Below, one piece after another: positions 61,849 to 64,000 of a stretch of 64,000 bases of DNA. How positions within the stretch are numbered: the stretch's first letter is position 1; each line of letters opens with the position of its first letter. The DNA is taken from the NCBI GenBank assembly GCA_025353585.1, contig JANXOM010000160.1, positions 1 through 64,000 of the forward strand, written 5' to 3'. This DNA is from Deltaproteobacteria bacterium. GTDB lineage: Bacteria > Myxococcota_A > Polyangia > Haliangiales > Haliangiaceae. Both the position numbers and the translations under genes were made by a program. The notes under the pieces were generated by a model. That model had not been told where the DNA came from. It worked only from the letters and a program-made list of their open reading frames with translations, and did no database searches.

Positions 61849-63285
61849 CTAGTCGTTGCAGCCGGAGACCGTGTTGACCGTGGCCGCCGTCCACGTCTCC
61901 ACCGTGCCCTCGACGTCGAGCGTCGGGACCTTGGCGAGGATGGCCGGGTCGAGATCGCCGGACGAGATGAGGTCGTTCAGCAACGCGAAGTTGTAGGGCC
62001 GGATCCGCACGCGCGTCGTGATGTGATCGATCTGCGCGCGCTTCGCGCCGACGACAAACACCTGCGTCGAGCTGTGGTCGAACGCGGGGTCATTGACGTT
62101 CAGGGTGACGGGCTGCTTGAGGTGGTGCGTCGTGTCCTCGTGGTCGACGTCCCAGAAGAAGTGCGCCGGCGAGCCGTCGGCCTTGAACGGTCGATCCCAC
62201 ATCGTGAACATGCTCGGGTCGGCGGCGGCGATGTCGTCGGGATCGGTGCCGTCGGGCACCACGCCGCTCGAGAACACCACCGCGTTGCTCGCGTCGTACG
62301 CGATGACCTCGAGCCACGCCCGGCGGTCCTGCGTGGCGCCCGTCGGCCACGTGTGGGCCACCGACAGCGCGTCCATGCGCACGCTGATCTCGCCGGTGTT
62401 CCCGGCGTCGACGCAGATGCCGCCGGTGGGGATGTTCGTGCCGGGCTCCGCGGGGCCGATCACGCCGACGGAGGGGCCGAGGATGCCGCCGATCTCCGTG
62501 GCCAGCGTGGGCGCGTTCGGGAACGGCGTGACGGCCTGATCGATCGCGGGCCACAGGTGCTCGTGGAAGCCGAACGGGCGCAGGGGCACGTTCAGCGTCG
62601 GCGCATCGGCGACGACATCACTCGACGCCGGCATGTGGCAGCCACCGCACGAGAGGTGGTGCGTGGGCTCGGCGTCGCTGAAGAACGTGCTCTTCCACTC
62701 CGCGAACGTGCGCTCGAGCGTGACGCCGCCGGGGCCGTGCCCCGGGACGGCGGGGCTGACGATGTCGTGGCACGAGCCGCACATCTCGGAGTTGTTGGTG
62801 TCGCTGTCCATCAGCGGGTCGAAGACCGAGTGGTGCGCCGGGCTCGCCACCGGGTTCTTCAGCGCGCCGTGCATGGTCGAGTCGAGCGCGAGCTTGAGCG
62901 GGTTGTTGTGGTCGCCGGCGACCGACGCGACGTCGTGGCAGAAGTAGCAGGTGATGCCGTTCGCGGTCGCGGGGAGCGTGGCCGGGTCGAAGTTCGTGCC
63001 GTCGGTGAGCCCGAGCGCGACGGCCATCGGCGCGTGGCACTGCACGCAGAACGTGCCGAGCTGGTTGTTGGTCTCGCGCTGGCCGCGCTTGTTCATCGCC
63101 ACGAACACCGGATCCACCGACGCGTACGCGTGCATCGAGCCGGACCACTGGTCGTAGTGCTTCGGGTGGCACTCCATGCACTTCGCGGGGTCCTGCAGGG
63201 CCTCGGGCGACAGCGCCGGGCCGTCGCCGCCTCCACAGGCCCCGATGCTGACGAGGGTAGCGAGAATTACGAGCGTACGAATCAC
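61849..63285 (-). CDS. Multihaem cytochrome c-like lipoprotein (five CxxCH)
   Basis: CMECH, CVQCH, CYFCH, CGSCH, CGGCH; lipobox LVSIGAC; GTG start. Confidence 0.85.
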   Translation of the reverse strand: MIRTLVILATLVSIGACGGGDGPALSPEALQDPAKCMECHPKHYDQWSGSMHAYASVDPVFVAMNKRGQRETNNQLGTFCVQCHAPMAVALGLTDGTNFDPATLPATANGITCYFCHDVASVAGDHNNPLKLALDSTMHGALKNPVASPAHHSVFDPLMDSDTNNSEMCGSCHDIVSPAVPGHGPGGVTLERTFAEWKSTFFSDAEPTHHLSCGGCHMPASSDVVADAPTLNVPLRPFGFHEHLWPAIDQAVTPFPNAPTLATEIGGILGPSVGVIGPAEPGTNIPTGGICVDAGNTGEISVRMDALSVAHTWPTGATQDRRAWLEVIAYDASNAVVFSSGVVPDGTDPDDIAAADPSMFTMWDRPFKADGSPAHFFWDVDHEDTTHHLKQPVTLNVNDPAFDHSSTQVFVVGAKRAQIDHITTRVRIRPYNFALLNDLISSGDLDPAILAKVPTLDVEGTVETWTAATVNTVSGCND

Positions 63286-63737
63286 GGAGCATCCTCCCGC
63301 GTGACGCCGGCATCGCCGGTCGGACCGGGCGCGCCCGCGGCGACCCAGTGAATCAACGAACATTGCTCGCCCGCCGTGAGCGCGGAGCTCGCCGGGCCCT
63401 GCGGCATCTGGTAGCTCGCGCCGACGGACGTGACGCGCACGATCAGCTCGCTGCAGCTCGGATCCCCAGCCGTCACGCGCCCGGCGAGGAGGTTCACGTA
63501 CGCCTCCGTCTCGGTCGCCATCGACAGGTGGGCGGCCCCGTCCGCCGCGTGGCAGCTCGAGCGCTGCGACCCGCAGCTGTTCTGCAGGGTCATCGTGTAG
63601 ACGTTGTCGAAGGTCGGTAAATAGAGCTGCGGCGTGCACGTGGGATCGACCGTGACGCAGGCGGGAAGCGAGTCCCCCCCTCCGCACCCCGCCGCGGCGA
63701 GCGCGACCATCGCGGCGAGCGCTCGCATCGGAGACAC
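63282..63737 (-). CDS. Lipoprotein with cytochrome-like/PSCyt1-like Cys motif
   Basis: Lipobox ALAAAGC; CGSQRSSCHAADGAAHLSM; overlaps the cytochrome gene start. Confidence 0.65.
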   Translation of the reverse strand: MSPMRALAAMVALAAAGCGGGDSLPACVTVDPTCTPQLYLPTFDNVYTMTLQNSCGSQRSSCHAADGAAHLSMATETEAYVNLLAGRVTAGDPSCSELIVRVTSVGASYQMPQGPASSALTAGEQCSLIHWVAAGAPGPTGDAGVTREDAP

Positions 63738-63761
63738 TCTAGCGCAAGAGGCCCAGGCGGC

Positions 63762-64000
63762 CTACCAGGGCGCGGTGGCGACCTCCGCCAGCTCGCCGAC
63801 CAGGCGTCGATAGCGGGCGTAGGCCGCGTCGGGACACGCGCCGGGTGTGACGATCGTCGCGCTCGGTGGGGCACAAGCGGCCGCCGCCCGCAGGTCCGGG
63901 TGCGCGCCGACGGCGACGGCGGCGATCATGGCGGCCGCGACCGCGCAGGTGTCGGTGCGCGCGGCGACGTGGTGCGGGCGGCCGAGGACGTCCGCGCGGA
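63762..64000 (-). CDS. FGGY-family carbohydrate kinase C-terminus (partial, runs off window end)
   Basis: Reverse strand reads RADVLGRPHHVAARTDTCAVAAAMIAAVAVGAHPDLRAAAA...YARYRRLVGELAEVATAPW*; typical FGGY C-terminal pattern. Missed by the ORF track. Confidence 0.6.
   Translation of the reverse strand, partial: RADVLGRPHHVAARTDTCAVAAAMIAAVAVGAHPDLRAAAACAPPSATIVTPGACPDAAYARYRRLVGELAEVATAPW

Overview
High-GC, gene-dense chromosomal window. Gene content (secreted lipoproteins, two-component and ECF regulators, a classical Men pathway) resembles a myxobacterial / deltaproteobacterial-type genome; the lineage is inferred from style only. I see no rRNA, tRNA, CRISPR array, prophage or intact transposase. 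Main blocks: MutS2 (5' part only), an FHA-GGDEF protein, a PilT-like ATPase with degenerate catalytic motifs, a DUF5916-like protein, and a PilZ/pseudo-receiver/DUF4388-like protein. Next is a menaquinone operon (polyprenyl synthase-menG-menF-menD-menB-menA-menC-menE). In it, menE runs in frame, with no stop codon, into a beta-hydroxyacid-dehydrogenase-like domain. Then come an M13 peptidase, topoisomerase IV parC/parE, a GH-like lipoprotein, a CBS protein plus response regulator and histidine kinase, an ECF-sigma operon encoding two paralogous 10-cysteine exported proteins, truA, a VIT/vWA protein, alpha-2-macroglobulin plus PBP1C, a PhoD-like phosphatase, Ogt, an HExxH-YkgJ fusion, DUF885, an exonuclease, a MORN-repeat protein and two haem/Cys lipoproteins. 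The most interesting non-coding signal is a pair of ~90-bp elements (11510-11598 and 34925-35014). Each is bounded by the same ~23-bp direct repeat at 65-66 bp spacing, and each sits directly after a stop codon in the same orientation. A second is a GTTTCG-N4-GTTTCG box found upstream of both the CBS gene and the adjacent response regulator. All family calls come from reading motifs by eye; no database search was run.
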